A stretch of 64,000 bases of DNA from Aestuariibaculum marinum (GTDB lineage: Bacteria; Bacteroidota; Bacteroidia; Flavobacteriales; Flavobacteriaceae), in contig NZ_JACVXD010000004.1 in NCBI RefSeq assembly GCF_014596975.1, forward strand, positions 186,001 through 250,000, in the 5' to 3' direction. The position numbers were made by a program, and so were the translations under genes. This document shows, one piece after another, positions 53,149 through 61,886 of the stretch; positions within the stretch are counted from its first letter, which is position 1, and the number at the start of each line of letters is the position of its first letter. The notes under the pieces are model-generated. The model did not search any database. It saw only the letters and a list, made by a program, of their open reading frames with translations, and was not told where the DNA came from.

Positions 53149-54012
53149 ATGAAATCCCATTTCACGTTTACTAAACAACAGCGAAATGGGATTTTTTTAT
53201 TGTTGCTTATTATTGTAGTTCTTCAGGTTTCTTACTATGTCGTTAACCGCGCTTCAGACGATTATACAGTCGATCAGGTAGTATTGGAAAAGTTTACTCA
53301 TGAGTTAGATTCGCTTCGTTTGGCTAAGTTGGAAGAAAGTAAACCTAAAATCTATCCGTTCAACCCCAATTATATAACCGATCATAAAGGAAGTATGCTG
53401 GGGATGTCTAATGAAGAAATCGATCGGCTTTTAAATTACAGAAAGCAAAACAAGTGGATTAATTCTGCTGAAGATTTTAAAAAGGTTACTCAGGTTTCAG
53501 ATTCACTGTTAGAAATAATCTCTCCCTATTTTAAATTTCCGGAATGGGTAACAAATCCGAAGCCTAGTTTTTCAAAATCGTATGCGAATACGGCAAAAAC
53601 ATTTGCAGAGAAAAAGGACTTAAATACCGCAACAGCTAAACAATTACAGCGCGTTAATGGAATAGGCGAGGTGTTGTCTGGTCGTATTGTGAAATTCAGA
53701 AATAAATTTCCGGGAGGCTTTATTGCAGATATTCAGTTGCAAGATGTTTATGGTTTAACGCCTGAGGTTATTCAGCGTGTTTGTATGGATTTTACGGTGA
53801 AAACGCCTAGACAGATTGAAAAAATAGCATTAAATAAAGCTACGGTAGATCAGTTGGTTACTATTCAGCATATCGATTACGAATTAGCATATCGAATTAT
53901 AGAACAAAGAAAGTTGAGAGATGGTTATAAATCCATCGACGAATTAACAAAAGTTAAAGGCTTTCCTATTAATAAAATAGATATAATTGAATTATATTTG
54001 TCGCTCGATTGA
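53149..54012 (+). CDS. ComEA-like helix-hairpin-helix protein
   Basis: 287 residues: cytoplasmic N-terminal arm and one membrane helix (about residues 15-31), then a periplasmic part with two or three HhH repeats (DLNTATAKQLQRVNGIGEVL, ALNKATVDQLVTIQHIDYEL) that bind DNA. It resembles ComEA, which helps DNA uptake. The start at 53149 is supported by the KSHFTFTKQQRNGIF region, seen in flavobacterial homologues as I recall them. The first codons contain a terminator-like hairpin (53152-53198). It overlaps the next gene by 4 bp. Confidence 0.84.
   Translation: MKSHFTFTKQQRNGIFLLLLIIVVLQVSYYVVNRASDDYTVDQVVLEKFTHELDSLRLAKLEESKPKIYPFNPNYITDHKGSMLGMSNEEIDRLLNYRKQNKWINSAEDFKKVTQVSDSLLEIISPYFKFPEWVTNPKPSFSKSYANTAKTFAEKKDLNTATAKQLQRVNGIGEVLSGRIVKFRNKFPGGFIADIQLQDVYGLTPEVIQRVCMDFTVKTPRQIEKIALNKATVDQLVTIQHIDYELAYRIIEQRKLRDGYKSIDELTKVKGFPINKIDIIELYLSLD
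53152..53198 (+). terminator. Terminator-like hairpin inside the 5' end of the HhH gene
   Basis: A perfect 12-bp stem (53152-53163 AAATCCCATTTC with 53183-53194 GAAATGGGATTT) with a 19-nt loop, followed by seven T (53192-53198). It covers codons 2-17 of the HhH protein. It may terminate upstream AGCS transcripts and, when translated by a ribosome, be melted to let the HhH gene be read. Confidence 0.75.
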
Positions 54013-55199
54013 AAAAAATAGACAGATTAATGAATAGTATGTACTTCACCGAAGAACATCACCTTTTTAGAAAAAGCCTTCAAGATTTTTTACAAAAAGA
54101 AGTTGTACCTCATATAGAAAACTGGGAGAAAACCGGAACCATCGATAGATTTATTTGGAAGAAGTTTGGCGATATGGGATTCTTCGGAATCAATTATCCG
54201 GAAGCTTACGGCGGATTAAATTTAGATTTGTTTTATACAGTTATTCTTCTTGAAGAACTTCAAAAGATAAATTCCGGCGGATTTGCTGCTGCCATTTGGG
54301 CACATATGTATTTAGCCATGACACATCTTAATGCTGAAGGCGATGAGACTATTAAGCAAAACTATTTAGCCCCAAGTATAGCCGGCGATAAAATAGGATG
54401 TTTATGTATTACGGAACCTTTTGGAGGTAGCGATGTGGCTGGTATGCGATCTACAGCGGTTAAAGAAGGCGACTATTATATTTTAAATGGATCTAAAACG
54501 TTTATTACCAATGGAGTTTACAGCGATTATTTAATTGTTGCTGCTAAAACAAATCCTGAATTAGGAAATAAAGGGGTTAGTATTTTTGTGGTCGATCGTG
54601 AAACGGAAGGTATTACCGCTACCAAACTTAATAAATTAGGTTGGCGAGCGTCTGATACTGCAGAAATAGCGTTTGATAACGTTAAAATACCGGTAGCCAA
54701 TTTAATGGGTGAAGAAAATAAAGGCTTTGCATATATTATGCAGCATTTTTCTTTAGAGCGTTTAATTATGGGGATTAATGCGCATGCCAGAGCTGAATTT
54801 GCATTAGAATATGCGGTGCAGTATATGTCGGAGCGTATGGCCTTTGGTAAGTCTATAGATCAGTTTCAAGCCTTACGTCATTCCATTTCTGATTTATATA
54901 CCGAAATGGAAATCTGTAAAGAGTTTAATTATTCGGTGGCGTATCGATTAAATAAAGGGGAGTATGTGGTAAAGCACGCCACCATGTCTAAGTTAAAGTC
55001 AACAAAAATGGCCGACGAGGTGATTTACCAGTGTCTGCAATTTTTAGGAGGTTATGGTTATATGGAAGATTATCCGTTAGCGCGTTTATTGCGCGATAGC
55101 CGTTTGGGGCCAATCGGTGGAGGTACATCGGAAATTCTTCGAGAAATTATCGCCAAAATAATTATCGACAAAAAGGAGTATAAACCAGCGACAAAATAG
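54009..55199 (+). CDS. Acyl-CoA dehydrogenase
   Basis: 396 residues if the TTG at 54009 is used (its TTGA overlaps the previous stop); ATG at 54030 or 54039 (MYFTEEHHLFRKSLQDFLQ) are alternatives and the latter fits family alignment. Motifs: LCITEPFGGSDVAGM, NGSKTFITNG (FAD/acyl binding) and QFLGGYGYMEDYPLARLLRD at the C-terminus. The enzyme oxidises acyl-CoA with FAD and passes electrons to an ETF. Specificity unknown. Ends at a terminator. Confidence 0.93.
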   Translation: MKKIDRLMNSMYFTEEHHLFRKSLQDFLQKEVVPHIENWEKTGTIDRFIWKKFGDMGFFGINYPEAYGGLNLDLFYTVILLEELQKINSGGFAAAIWAHMYLAMTHLNAEGDETIKQNYLAPSIAGDKIGCLCITEPFGGSDVAGMRSTAVKEGDYYILNGSKTFITNGVYSDYLIVAAKTNPELGNKGVSIFVVDRETEGITATKLNKLGWRASDTAEIAFDNVKIPVANLMGEENKGFAYIMQHFSLERLIMGINAHARAEFALEYAVQYMSERMAFGKSIDQFQALRHSISDLYTEMEICKEFNYSVAYRLNKGEYVVKHATMSKLKSTKMADEVIYQCLQFLGGYGYMEDYPLARLLRDSRLGPIGGGTSEILREIIAKIIIDKKEYKPATK

Positions 55200-55237
55200 T
55201 CGATTCGGTTTTAAAGATTCAACAATATAGTACTTTG

Positions 55238-55270
55238 AAAACCAGCCTATTTTGGCTGGTTTTATTTTTT
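55238..55270 (+). terminator. Intrinsic terminator of the HhH/acyl-CoA dehydrogenase operon
   Basis: A 10-bp stem (55238-55247 with 55254-55263; AAAACCAGCC/GGCTGGTTTT), 6-nt loop and T-run. Confidence 0.9.
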
Positions 55271-55282
55271 TAAATTTTTTAG

Positions 55283-55312
55283 TTGTTAATTATAAATTAC
55301 TTTCTATATTTG
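55283..55312 (+). promoter_or_regulatory. Promoter for rpsU
   Basis: TATATTTG at 55305-55312 is an exact -7 match, with TTG at 55283-55285 19 bp upstream as the -33 part. This is the clearest promoter in the window. The leader to the rpsU ATG is about 30 nt. Confidence 0.75.
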
Positions 55313-55348
55313 CACCCCGAAATGCTAAAAGAGAGGAGGTTAAGACCT

Positions 55349-55543
55349 ATGTTAATAATACCAATTAAAGAAGGAGAAAATATAGATAGAGCGCTGAAGC
55401 GTTTTAAGAGAAAGTTCGACAGAACCGGAACTAAACGTCAGTTGCAAACACGTAAGCAATTTACTAAGCCTTCAGTTGAGCGTAGAGCGCAAATTCAAAA
55501 AGCACAGTATGTTCAAACATTAAGAGATGCAGAAGATATCTAG
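55349..55543 (+). CDS. rpsU: 30S ribosomal protein S21
   Basis: 64 residues: MLIIPIKEGENIDRALKRFK, then KRKFDRTG, basic throughout and ending TLRDAEDI. The frame is open upstream to 55283, but the S21 start is the ATG at 55349. The protein binds the 30S subunit near the anti-Shine-Dalgarno region, which in Bacteroidota is of interest because SD sites are rarely used. Monocistronic, with promoter TATATTTG and a strong terminator. Confidence 0.96.
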   Translation: MLIIPIKEGENIDRALKRFKRKFDRTGTKRQLQTRKQFTKPSVERRAQIQKAQYVQTLRDAEDI

Positions 55544-55562
55544 TAGATTCTATATCATACAT

Positions 55563-55592
55563 AAAAACCCGCTTATTTAAGCGGGTTTTTTT
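55563..55592 (+). terminator. Intrinsic terminator of rpsU
   Basis: Stem AAAAACCCGCTT/AAGCGGGTTTTT (from 55563 to about 55590) with a 4-nt loop and T-run, 20 bp after the rpsU stop. Confidence 0.9.
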
Positions 55593-55649
55593 TGCGCTAA
55601 ACTTTTAAACCCAAATAAACTTTGTACATTTAGCTTAACCCAGTAAAAA

Positions 55650-56549
55650 ATGAGTGTTATGCCCTTTAAGTCTTTTGTTGATTATCTGTTATTAGAAAAA
55701 CATTATTCGGCATTAACGGTAAAAGCTTATCAAGGTGATTTAAGTGAGTTTTTAGAATTTGTAAATACTAAGTATCAAACAAAATCTATAGAAGATGTTA
55801 ATTATGCGCAGATTAGAACCTGGATTGTTGTTTTGGTGGAAAACGGATTATCTAATCGCAGTGTCAACCGAAAAATATCATCTTTAAATACCTATTATAA
55901 ATTTCTTTTAAAAACCGAATCGATATCTGTAAATCCGTTAGCGAAACACAAAGCGTTAAAAACAAAGAAAACGGTACAAGTACCTTTCTCTGAAAATGAA
56001 ATAAATCAGGTGCTTGATGCATTTAATTTCGACGATAGTTTTGAAGGTATTCGAGATAAGCTAATTATAGAATTGTTTTATTCTACCGGCATACGACGTA
56101 TTGAGTTGGTTGAATTAAAGTTAAATAGTGTTAACTTAAATAGTAAAACGTTAAAAGTATTAGGTAAAAGAAATAAAGAACGGATACTCCCGTTATTAGG
56201 TTCAGTATTAAAAACCATGCACCAGTATTTAGAAGAGCGAAACAGGCTCGGTATTATCGTAGATCAAGAAAATCTTTTTTTAACAAAAAAAGGTGCTAAA
56301 ATATACGAAACGCTTGTTTACAGAATAATAAATGATTATTTTAGTAAAGCATCTTCTAAGGTAAAAAAGAGTCCTCATATACTCAGGCATTCTTTCGCAA
56401 CACATTTACTAAATCAAGGTGCCGATTTAAATGCTGTTAAAGAGCTTCTTGGGCACACAAGTTTGGCTGCCACTCAGGTATATACGCATAATAGTATAGC
56501 AGAGTTAAAAAAAGTGCATGTTAATACACATCCCAGAAGTAAAAAATAG
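55650..56549 (+). CDS. xerC: Tyrosine recombinase (XerC/XerD-type)
   Basis: 299 residues. An N-terminal SAM-like domain (FVDYLLLEKHYSALTVKAYQ) and the catalytic domain. The catalytic residues are Arg149 (STGIRRIE), Lys173 (LGKRNKER), His243 and Arg246 (HILRHSFATHLL), His269 (LLGHTS) and Tyr278 (TQVYTH). A chromosome-dimer-resolution Xer is the most likely role because of length and the housekeeping neighbourhood (rpsU and hpf), not a phage integrase. XerC versus XerD not resolved. Confidence 0.87.
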   Translation: MSVMPFKSFVDYLLLEKHYSALTVKAYQGDLSEFLEFVNTKYQTKSIEDVNYAQIRTWIVVLVENGLSNRSVNRKISSLNTYYKFLLKTESISVNPLAKHKALKTKKTVQVPFSENEINQVLDAFNFDDSFEGIRDKLIIELFYSTGIRRIELVELKLNSVNLNSKTLKVLGKRNKERILPLLGSVLKTMHQYLEERNRLGIIVDQENLFLTKKGAKIYETLVYRIINDYFSKASSKVKKSPHILRHSFATHLLNQGADLNAVKELLGHTSLAATQVYTHNSIAELKKVHVNTHPRSKK

Positions 56550-56584
56550 TATAGAATATTGTTTAACCAAAAAAACTAAGTAGT

Positions 56585-56887
56585 ATGAAAGTAAACACGC
56601 AATCCGTTAATTTTAGTGCAGATAGAAAATTAATAGATTTTATCCAAAAACGAATGGATAAATTGGATTTGTTTTATGACAAAGTCATTCAATCTGATGT
56701 GTTTTTAAAAGTTGAAAATACGAGTGATAAGGAGAATAAAATATTTGAAGTGAGGTTAAGTGTTCCAGGTGATAGTTTTGTTGTTAAAAAACAATGCAAA
56801 ACCTTCGAGGAAGGAGCAGATACAGCTGCAGCATCGTTAGAAAGACAACTAAAAAAGCGAAAAGAGAAATTAAGAGCACATTTATAA
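56585..56887 (+). CDS. hpf: Ribosome hibernation-promoting factor (short HPF)
   Basis: 100 residues: MKVNTQSVNFSADRKLIDFI, the beta-alpha-beta fold of HPF/RaiA and the tail RQLKKRKEKLRAH. The short form lacks a C-terminal dimerisation domain. It inactivates 70S ribosomes in stationary phase. It is 35 bp downstream of the Xer gene, probably in the same transcript, and just before the tRNA-tuf operon promoter. Confidence 0.9.
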   Translation: MKVNTQSVNFSADRKLIDFIQKRMDKLDLFYDKVIQSDVFLKVENTSDKENKIFEVRLSVPGDSFVVKKQCKTFEEGADTAAASLERQLKKRKEKLRAHL

Positions 56888-56929
56888 AAATATTTTTCAA
56901 AAAATGTTTTGAATAAAGAAATTTATATA

Positions 56930-56937
56930 TACATTTG
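56930..56937 (+). promoter_or_regulatory. Promoter for the tRNA-tuf operon
   Basis: TACATTTG is an exact TAnnTTTG match, with TTTG at 56908-56911 18 bp upstream as the -33 element. It is placed 52 bp before the first tRNA. A terminator-like hairpin begins only 1 bp downstream. Confidence 0.75.
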
Positions 56938-56938
56938 C

Positions 56939-56967
56939 AGTCCGTTAGAAATAGCGGACTTTTTTTG
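56939..56967 (+). terminator. Hairpin with T-run immediately after the tRNA-tuf promoter
   Basis: A 6-bp stem (56939-56944 AGTCCG with 56955-56960 CGGACT), 10-nt loop and TTTTTTT (56961-56967). It may terminate hpf transcripts, but a start site near 56944 would fall inside its left arm, so new transcripts would not form it fully. Confidence 0.65.
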
Positions 56968-56989
56968 TGTGAAAAAAAGGTGAAAACAA

Positions 56990-57063
56990 GCCGATATAGC
57001 TCAGCTGGCTAGAGCAGCTGATTTGTAATCAGCAGGTCGTGGGTTCGAGTCCCTCTATCGGCT
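56990..57063 (+). tRNA. tRNA-Thr (TGT)
   Basis: 74 nt. Acceptor GCCGATA pairs with TATCGGC, discriminator T. Anticodon loop TTTGTAA gives TGT. T-arm GGGTTCGAGTCCC. CCA not encoded. First of four tRNAs before tuf. Confidence 0.95.
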
Positions 57064-57104
57064 CAAGTTCTTTAAAATAAAGTGAAATAAAATAAGGTAA
57101 AATT

Positions 57105-57186
<82 letters not shown>

Positions 57187-57229
57187 CAATTTTATTTTAC
57201 TTCATGAAAAAGATTATTATTAAATAATT

Positions 57230-57302
57230 GCGGGAGTAGCTCAGTTGGTAGAGCGTCAGCCTTCCAAGCTGAATGTCGCCGGTTCGAACCCGGTCTCCCG
57301 CT
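57230..57302 (+). tRNA. tRNA-Gly (TCC)
   Basis: 73 nt. Acceptor GCGGGAG/CTCCCGC, discriminator T; anticodon loop CTTCCAA gives TCC; T-arm CCGGTTCGAACCCGG. Confidence 0.95.
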
Positions 57303-57315
57303 CTAATATTTAACT

Positions 57316-57387
57316 GCCGGTGTAGCTCAGGGGTAGAGCGTTTCCTTGGTAAGGAAGAGGTCACGAGTTCAAATCTCGTCATTGGCT
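57316..57387 (+). tRNA. tRNA-Thr (GGT)
   Basis: 72 nt. Acceptor GCCGGTG/CATTGGC with two G-U pairs, discriminator T; anticodon loop TTGGTAA gives GGT; T-arm CGAGTTCAAATCTCG. Second threonine tRNA in this cluster, covering the other anticodon set. Confidence 0.94.
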
Positions 57388-57458
57388 CTATAATTGAAGA
57401 AGAAAGATTAGAATACACTAATATTATTATATAACTAAGATTAAATTATTTAAAAAAC

Positions 57459-58646
57459 ATGGCAAAGGCAACTTTCGATCGTTCAAAACCACACTTAAAT
57501 ATTGGTACAATTGGACACGTAGATCACGGTAAAACAACTTTAACTGCTGCTATTACTAAAGTATTAGCTGATGCAGGTTTATCAGAAGCTAGATCATTTG
57601 ATCAAATTGACAACGCTCCAGAAGAGAAAGAAAGAGGTATTACTATTAATACATCTCACGTAGAATATTCAACTGCAAAACGTCACTACGCGCACGTTGA
57701 CTGTCCAGGTCACGCCGATTACGTTAAGAACATGGTAACTGGTGCTGCTCAAATGGATGGTGCTATCTTAGTGGTTGCTGCAACTGATGGTCCTATGCCA
57801 CAAACTCGTGAGCACATCTTATTAGGCCGTCAAGTAGGTATTCCTCGTATTGTTGTATTCATGAACAAAGTGGATATGGTTGATGATGAGGAGTTATTAG
57901 AGTTAGTAGAAATGGAAGTTAGAGATTTATTATCTTTCTATGAGTACGATGGAGATAATGGACCTGTAATCGCTGGTTCTGCATTAGGTGCTTTAAATGG
58001 TGAGCAAAAGTGGGTTGATACTGTTATGGCGTTAATGGAAGCTTGTGATGAGTGGATTGAAGAGCCATTACGTGATATGGATAAGCCTTTCTTAATGCCA
58101 ATCGAAGACGTATTCTCTATTACTGGTCGTGGTACTGTAGCAACAGGACGTATCGAAACTGGTGTTGCTAACACTGGAGATCCTGTAGAGATCGTTGGTA
58201 TGGGTGCTGAGAAGTTAACTTCTACAATCACTGGTATCGAGATGTTCCGTCAAATATTAGATAGAGGTGAAGCTGGTGATAACGCTGGTATCTTATTAAG
58301 AGGTATCGATAAAAACCAAATCTCAAGAGGTATGGTTATCGTTAAGCCAGGATCTGTAACTCCACACGCTAAATTCAAAGCTGAGGTTTATATCCTTAAG
58401 AAAGAAGAAGGTGGACGTCACACTCCATTCCACAACAACTACCGTCCACAGTTCTACGTACGTACAACTGACGTAACTGGTAACATTTCTTTACCAGAAG
58501 GAGTTGAGATGGTTATGCCAGGAGACAACTTAACTATCACTGTTGAATTAATCAACACAATTGCAATGAACGTAGGTTTACGTTTCGCAATTCGTGAAGG
58601 TGGTAGAACTGTAGGTGCTGGTCAGGTAACTGAGATTTTAGACTAA
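57459..58646 (+). CDS. tuf: Elongation factor Tu
   Basis: 395 residues. G motifs: [38 protein letters not shown] and [12 protein letters not shown]; domains II and III follow with [11 protein letters not shown] and the C-terminal [15 protein letters not shown]. It delivers aminoacyl-tRNA to the ribosome. It is cotranscribed after the four tRNAs, with a hairpin and tRNA-Trp after it. Codon usage is more biased than its neighbours, as is usual for highly expressed genes. Confidence 0.98.
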   Translation: MAKATFDRSKPHLNIGTIGHVDHGKTTLTAAITKVLADAGLSEARSFDQIDNAPEEKERGITINTSHVEYSTAKRHYAHVDCPGHADYVKNMVTGAAQMDGAILVVAATDGPMPQTREHILLGRQVGIPRIVVFMNKVDMVDDEELLELVEMEVRDLLSFYEYDGDNGPVIAGSALGALNGEQKWVDTVMALMEACDEWIEEPLRDMDKPFLMPIEDVFSITGRGTVATGRIETGVANTGDPVEIVGMGAEKLTSTITGIEMFRQILDRGEAGDNAGILLRGIDKNQISRGMVIVKPGSVTPHAKFKAEVYILKKEEGGRHTPFHNNYRPQFYVRTTDVTGNISLPEGVEMVMPGDNLTITVELINTIAMNVGLRFAIREGGRTVGAGQVTEILD

Positions 58647-58667
58647 TATAGTTTAGATAGATAAATA

Positions 58668-58703
58668 AGTTTAGGTATTCTTAGTAATACGAATACCTAA
58701 ACT
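58668..58703 (+). other. Long hairpin between tuf and tRNA-Trp
   Basis: A perfect 13-bp stem (58668-58680 AGTTTAGGTATTC with 58691-58703) and 10-nt loop. No T-run follows, and tRNA-Trp starts 4 bp later. It is probably an RNA-processing or partial attenuation signal. Its stem shares GTTTAGGT/ACCTAAAC with the hairpin before rpoB. Confidence 0.75.
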
Positions 58704-58707
58704 ATCT

Positions 58708-58780
58708 ACGGGTTTAGCTCAGTTGGTAGAGCACTGGTCTCCAAAACCAGGTGTCGGGAGTTCGAGTCTCTCAACCCGTG
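58708..58780 (+). tRNA. tRNA-Trp (CCA)
   Basis: 73 nt. Acceptor ACGGGTT/AACCCGT, discriminator G; anticodon loop CTCCAAA gives CCA; T-arm GGAGTTCGAGTCTCT. Located between tuf and secE, the conserved position in this group. Confidence 0.95.
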
Positions 58781-58894
58781 CAATAAGGAACTTAATTTTA
58801 GGTTCCTTTCAATAAATAAGGATGTAACGGTTTTAGGAGGCTTTTTTAACGAAGCGAAATACTAAAATGTAATCTGTTGATAAAATATAAATAA

Positions 58895-59089
58895 ATGGCT
58901 GGAATTGTAAATTACGTAAAAGAATCATTTAGCGAACTTAAAAACAATGTAAGTTGGCCAACTTGGGCAGAAGCACAAAGTTTAACTGTTTTAGTGGCTG
59001 TGTTCTCTATCGTATTTTCTTTAGCAATTTGGGGAATTGATACGGTATTCAGTAAATTTATGGCTTTTTATTTTCAACTGATTAACTAA
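58895..59089 (+). CDS. secE: Preprotein translocase subunit SecE
   Basis: 64 residues: an amphipathic arm with the SecE consensus VKESFSELKNNVSWPTWAEA, then one membrane helix (about 31-58). It forms the SecYEG channel. Short single-TM form as in other Bacteroidota. Followed 20 bp later by nusG. Confidence 0.94.
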   Translation: MAGIVNYVKESFSELKNNVSWPTWAEAQSLTVLVAVFSIVFSLAIWGIDTVFSKFMAFYFQLIN

Positions 59090-59109
59090 CACGGGAAAAC
59101 TAGAATTTT

Positions 59110-59664
59110 ATGTCTGAAGTGAGTGAAAAAAAATGGTACGTTGTTAGAGCCGTAAGTGGTCAGGAAAATAAAATCAAGACCTACATCGAGAATGAAATAG
59201 CTCGATTAGGAATGCAGGATTATGTTGATCAGGTGTTAGTTCCAACAGAGCGTGTTGTTCAAATAAGAAATGGAAAAAAGACGCATAAAGAAAAAGTGTT
59301 TTTTCCGGGTTACATTATGATTCAAGCCAACCTAACAGGAGAAGTGCCGCACATTATAAGATCGGTTACTAACGTAATTGGATTTTTAGGTGAAACTAAA
59401 GGTGGTGACCCTGTGCCGTTAAGACAATCTGAAGTTAACAGAATGTTAGGTAAGGTTGATGAGTTAGCAGTTGAAGAAACAGCGAATGTAGCCATTCCTT
59501 TTACAAAAGGAGAAACAGTAAAAGTTATCGATGGACCATTCAACGGGTTTGATGGAACTATCGAGAAGATAAATGAAGAAAAGCGTAAGCTTGAAGTTAT
59601 GGTGAAAATATTTGGAAGAAAGACACCATTAGAGTTAAGCTATATGCAGGTTGAAAAAGTATAA
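59110..59664 (+). CDS. nusG: Transcription antitermination factor NusG
   Basis: 184 residues: an NGN domain (KKWYVVRAVSGQENKIKTYI) and a C-terminal KOW domain (VIDGPFNGFDGTIEKINEEK). NusG stimulates RNA polymerase and couples transcription to translation. Operon gene between secE and rplK. Confidence 0.96.
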   Translation: MSEVSEKKWYVVRAVSGQENKIKTYIENEIARLGMQDYVDQVLVPTERVVQIRNGKKTHKEKVFFPGYIMIQANLTGEVPHIIRSVTNVIGFLGETKGGDPVPLRQSEVNRMLGKVDELAVEETANVAIPFTKGETVKVIDGPFNGFDGTIEKINEEKRKLEVMVKIFGRKTPLELSYMQVEKV

Positions 59665-59735
59665 TAATTGTTACACTATATAAAGGATAAGCTTTTTGCT
59701 TCCAACTAGAAGTTTATCACACTAAATTATTAAAA

Positions 59736-60173
59736 ATGGCAAAAGAATTAAGTAAAGTAGTTAAGTTACAAGTTCGGGGAGGTGCTGCGAATCCGTCGCC
59801 ACCGGTTGGACCCGCTTTAGGTGCTGCTGGGGTTAACATCATGGAGTTCTGTAAGCAATTTAATGCTAGAACTCAGGATAAAGCTGGTAAAGTTTTACCT
59901 GTTGTTATCTCGGTTTATAAAGACAAGTCTTTCGACTTTGTTATTAAAACTCCTCCAGCTGCAGTACAATTATTAGAAGCGGCCAAAATTAAAAAAGGTT
60001 CAGGAGAGCCTAACCGAAAAAAAGTAGCTAAAGTTTCATGGGATCAAATCAAAACTATAGCAGAAGATAAAATGCAAGATTTAAATGCATTTACAATCGA
60101 ATCTGCTATGAAAATGGTTGCTGGAACAGCAAGATCAATGGGTATCACTGTAACAGGTCAATTCCCATCTTAA
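59736..60173 (+). CDS. rplK: 50S ribosomal protein L11
   Basis: 145 residues: [20 protein letters not shown] and the C-terminal rRNA-binding domain ([20 protein letters not shown]). Part of the GTPase-associated centre. It lies 71 bp downstream of nusG. Confidence 0.97.
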   Translation: MAKELSKVVKLQVRGGAANPSPPVGPALGAAGVNIMEFCKQFNARTQDKAGKVLPVVISVYKDKSFDFVIKTPPAAVQLLEAAKIKKGSGEPNRKKVAKVSWDQIKTIAEDKMQDLNAFTIESAMKMVAGTARSMGITVTGQFPS

Positions 60174-60192
60174 TCTTTAAAAACATTAGAAA

Positions 60193-60882
60193 ATGGCAAG
60201 ATTAACAAGAAAGCAAAAAGAAGCTTTAGCAAAGATTGAAAAAGGGAGAGTTTACTCTCTTAACGAAGCATCAGAGTTAGTAAAAGAAATTACTAATACA
60301 AAATTTGACGCTTCAGTTGATATCGCTGTACGTTTAGGAGTTGATCCACGTAAAGCAAACCAGATGGTAAGAGGGGTGGTTTCATTACCTCACGGAACTG
60401 GTAAGGATATGAAAGTATTAGCATTAGTAACTCCAGATAAAGAAGCAGAAGCTAAAGAAGCTGGAGCAGATTACGTAGGTTTAGACGAGTACCTTGATAA
60501 AATCAAGAGCGGATGGACTGACGTAGATGTAATCATTACTATGCCAAGTGTTATGGGTAAATTAGGTCCTTTAGGACGTGTATTAGGTCCTCGTGGTTTA
60601 ATGCCTAACCCAAAAACTGGTACAGTAACTATGGACATCGCTAAGGCTGTAACAGAAGTAAAAGCTGGTAAAATTGACTTTAAAGTTGATAAAACTGGTA
60701 TCGTTCACGCGGCAATCGGTAAGGCATCTTTTAGTGCTGATAAAATTGCTGGTAACGCAAATGAATTAATTCAAACATTAATAAAACTTAAGCCAACAAC
60801 TGCAAAAGGTACTTACGTAAAGAGTATTTTCCTTTCTAGTACAATGAGTCCTAGTGTTGCTGTTGATCCTAAAGTTGGTTAA
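60193..60882 (+). CDS. rplA: 50S ribosomal protein L1
   Basis: 229 residues with L1 motifs: [34 protein letters not shown] and [20 protein letters not shown]. In many bacteria L1 represses the rplKA mRNA; no clear L1 target mimic was seen here. Starts 19 bp after rplK. Confidence 0.97.
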   Translation: MARLTRKQKEALAKIEKGRVYSLNEASELVKEITNTKFDASVDIAVRLGVDPRKANQMVRGVVSLPHGTGKDMKVLALVTPDKEAEAKEAGADYVGLDEYLDKIKSGWTDVDVIITMPSVMGKLGPLGRVLGPRGLMPNPKTGTVTMDIAKAVTEVKAGKIDFKVDKTGIVHAAIGKASFSADKIAGNANELIQTLIKLKPTTAKGTYVKSIFLSSTMSPSVAVDPKVG

Positions 60883-60901
60883 TTAGTTAAATACTTTTAT
60901 T

Positions 60902-61423
60902 ATGACAAGAGAAGAAAAATCACAAGTAATTGAGGAGTTAACTTTAGAATTAGCCAATAACGCAAATATCTATATTACAGATATTTCAGGACTAAACGCA
61001 GGTACTACCTCAGATTTACGCCGTGCTGCTTTTAAAGCAGACATTAAGATGGCAGTTGTAAAAAACACATTACTTGAAAAAGCAATGGAGGCATCAGATA
61101 AGGAATTTGAAGATCTTCCAACAGTTTTAAAAGGGAATACTACAGTAATGTATTCTGAAACAGGTAATGCGCCAGCTAAGTTAATTAAAAACTTCCGTAA
61201 AAAATCTGAAAAACCTTTATTAAAAGGAGCATTTATTGAGGAAGCAGTATATATCGGTGATAACCAATTAGACGCGTTAGTTGACATCAAGTCTAAAGAG
61301 GAGTTATTAGGAGAGATTGTTGGATTATTACAATCGCCTGCTAAGAACGTTGTTTCAGCACTTAAATCAGGTGGTGGAAAAATCGCGGGTATCATTAAAA
61401 CACTATCTGAAAAAGAAGGATAG
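60902..61423 (+). CDS. rplJ: 50S ribosomal protein L10
   Basis: 173 residues: TREEKSQVIEELTLELANNA, then MAVVKNTLLEKAM and the helical L7/L12-binding tail. It forms the stalk with L7/L12. The gap before it (19 bp) is too short for the usual L10 leader. Confidence 0.96.
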   Translation: MTREEKSQVIEELTLELANNANIYITDISGLNAGTTSDLRRAAFKADIKMAVVKNTLLEKAMEASDKEFEDLPTVLKGNTTVMYSETGNAPAKLIKNFRKKSEKPLLKGAFIEEAVYIGDNQLDALVDIKSKEELLGEIVGLLQSPAKNVVSALKSGGGKIAGIIKTLSEKEG

Positions 61424-61488
61424 TATTAGCAGAGTACGCACTATATTACAATTATATTAAAATTAAAATTTATTAAAAACGATAGAAA

Positions 61489-61863
61489 ATGGCAGATTTA
61501 AAAGATTTCGCAGAACAATTAGTTAACTTAACAGTAAAAGAAGTAAACGAGTTAGCTACTATATTAAAAGATGAGTATGGTATCGAGCCTGCTGCTGCTG
61601 CTGCAGTTGCTGTAGCTGGTCCTGCTGCTGGTGGAGACGCTGAAGAAGCTCAAACTGAGTTTGACGTTGTATTAAAAGCAGCTGGTGGATCTAAATTAGC
61701 AGTTGTAAAATTAGTTAAAGAATTAACTGGTTTAGGATTAAAAGAAGCTAAAGAATTAGTTGACGGAGCTCCAAGTAACATTAAAGAAGGAGTATCTAAA
61801 GACGAAGCTGAAGCATTAAAAGCATCTTTAGAAGAAGCAGGAGCTGAGGTTGAGCTTAAATAA
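61489..61863 (+). CDS. rplL: 50S ribosomal protein L7/L12
   Basis: 124 residues: N-terminal dimerisation helix region ([20 protein letters not shown]), the Ala-rich hinge (about 35-51) and the C-terminal factor-binding domain ([20 protein letters not shown]). 65 bp after rplJ. A hairpin follows before rpoB. Confidence 0.97.
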   Translation: MADLKDFAEQLVNLTVKEVNELATILKDEYGIEPAAAAAVAVAGPAAGGDAEEAQTEFDVVLKAAGGSKLAVVKLVKELTGLGLKEAKELVDGAPSNIKEGVSKDEAEALKASLEEAGAEVELK

Positions 61864-61886
61864 GCTTAGCTTTTACAAATTATAAA

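Noticed and set aside
55650-56549. Xer-type recombinase as a sign of a prophage or integrative element
   Set aside because: Neighbours are housekeeping genes, there are no phage genes or att repeats seen, and tRNAs nearby look complete.
60970-61395. Reverse-strand frame of 141 codons opposite rplJ
   Set aside because: Shadow of a conserved ribosomal protein gene; Ser- and Ile-rich translation typical of antisense frames.
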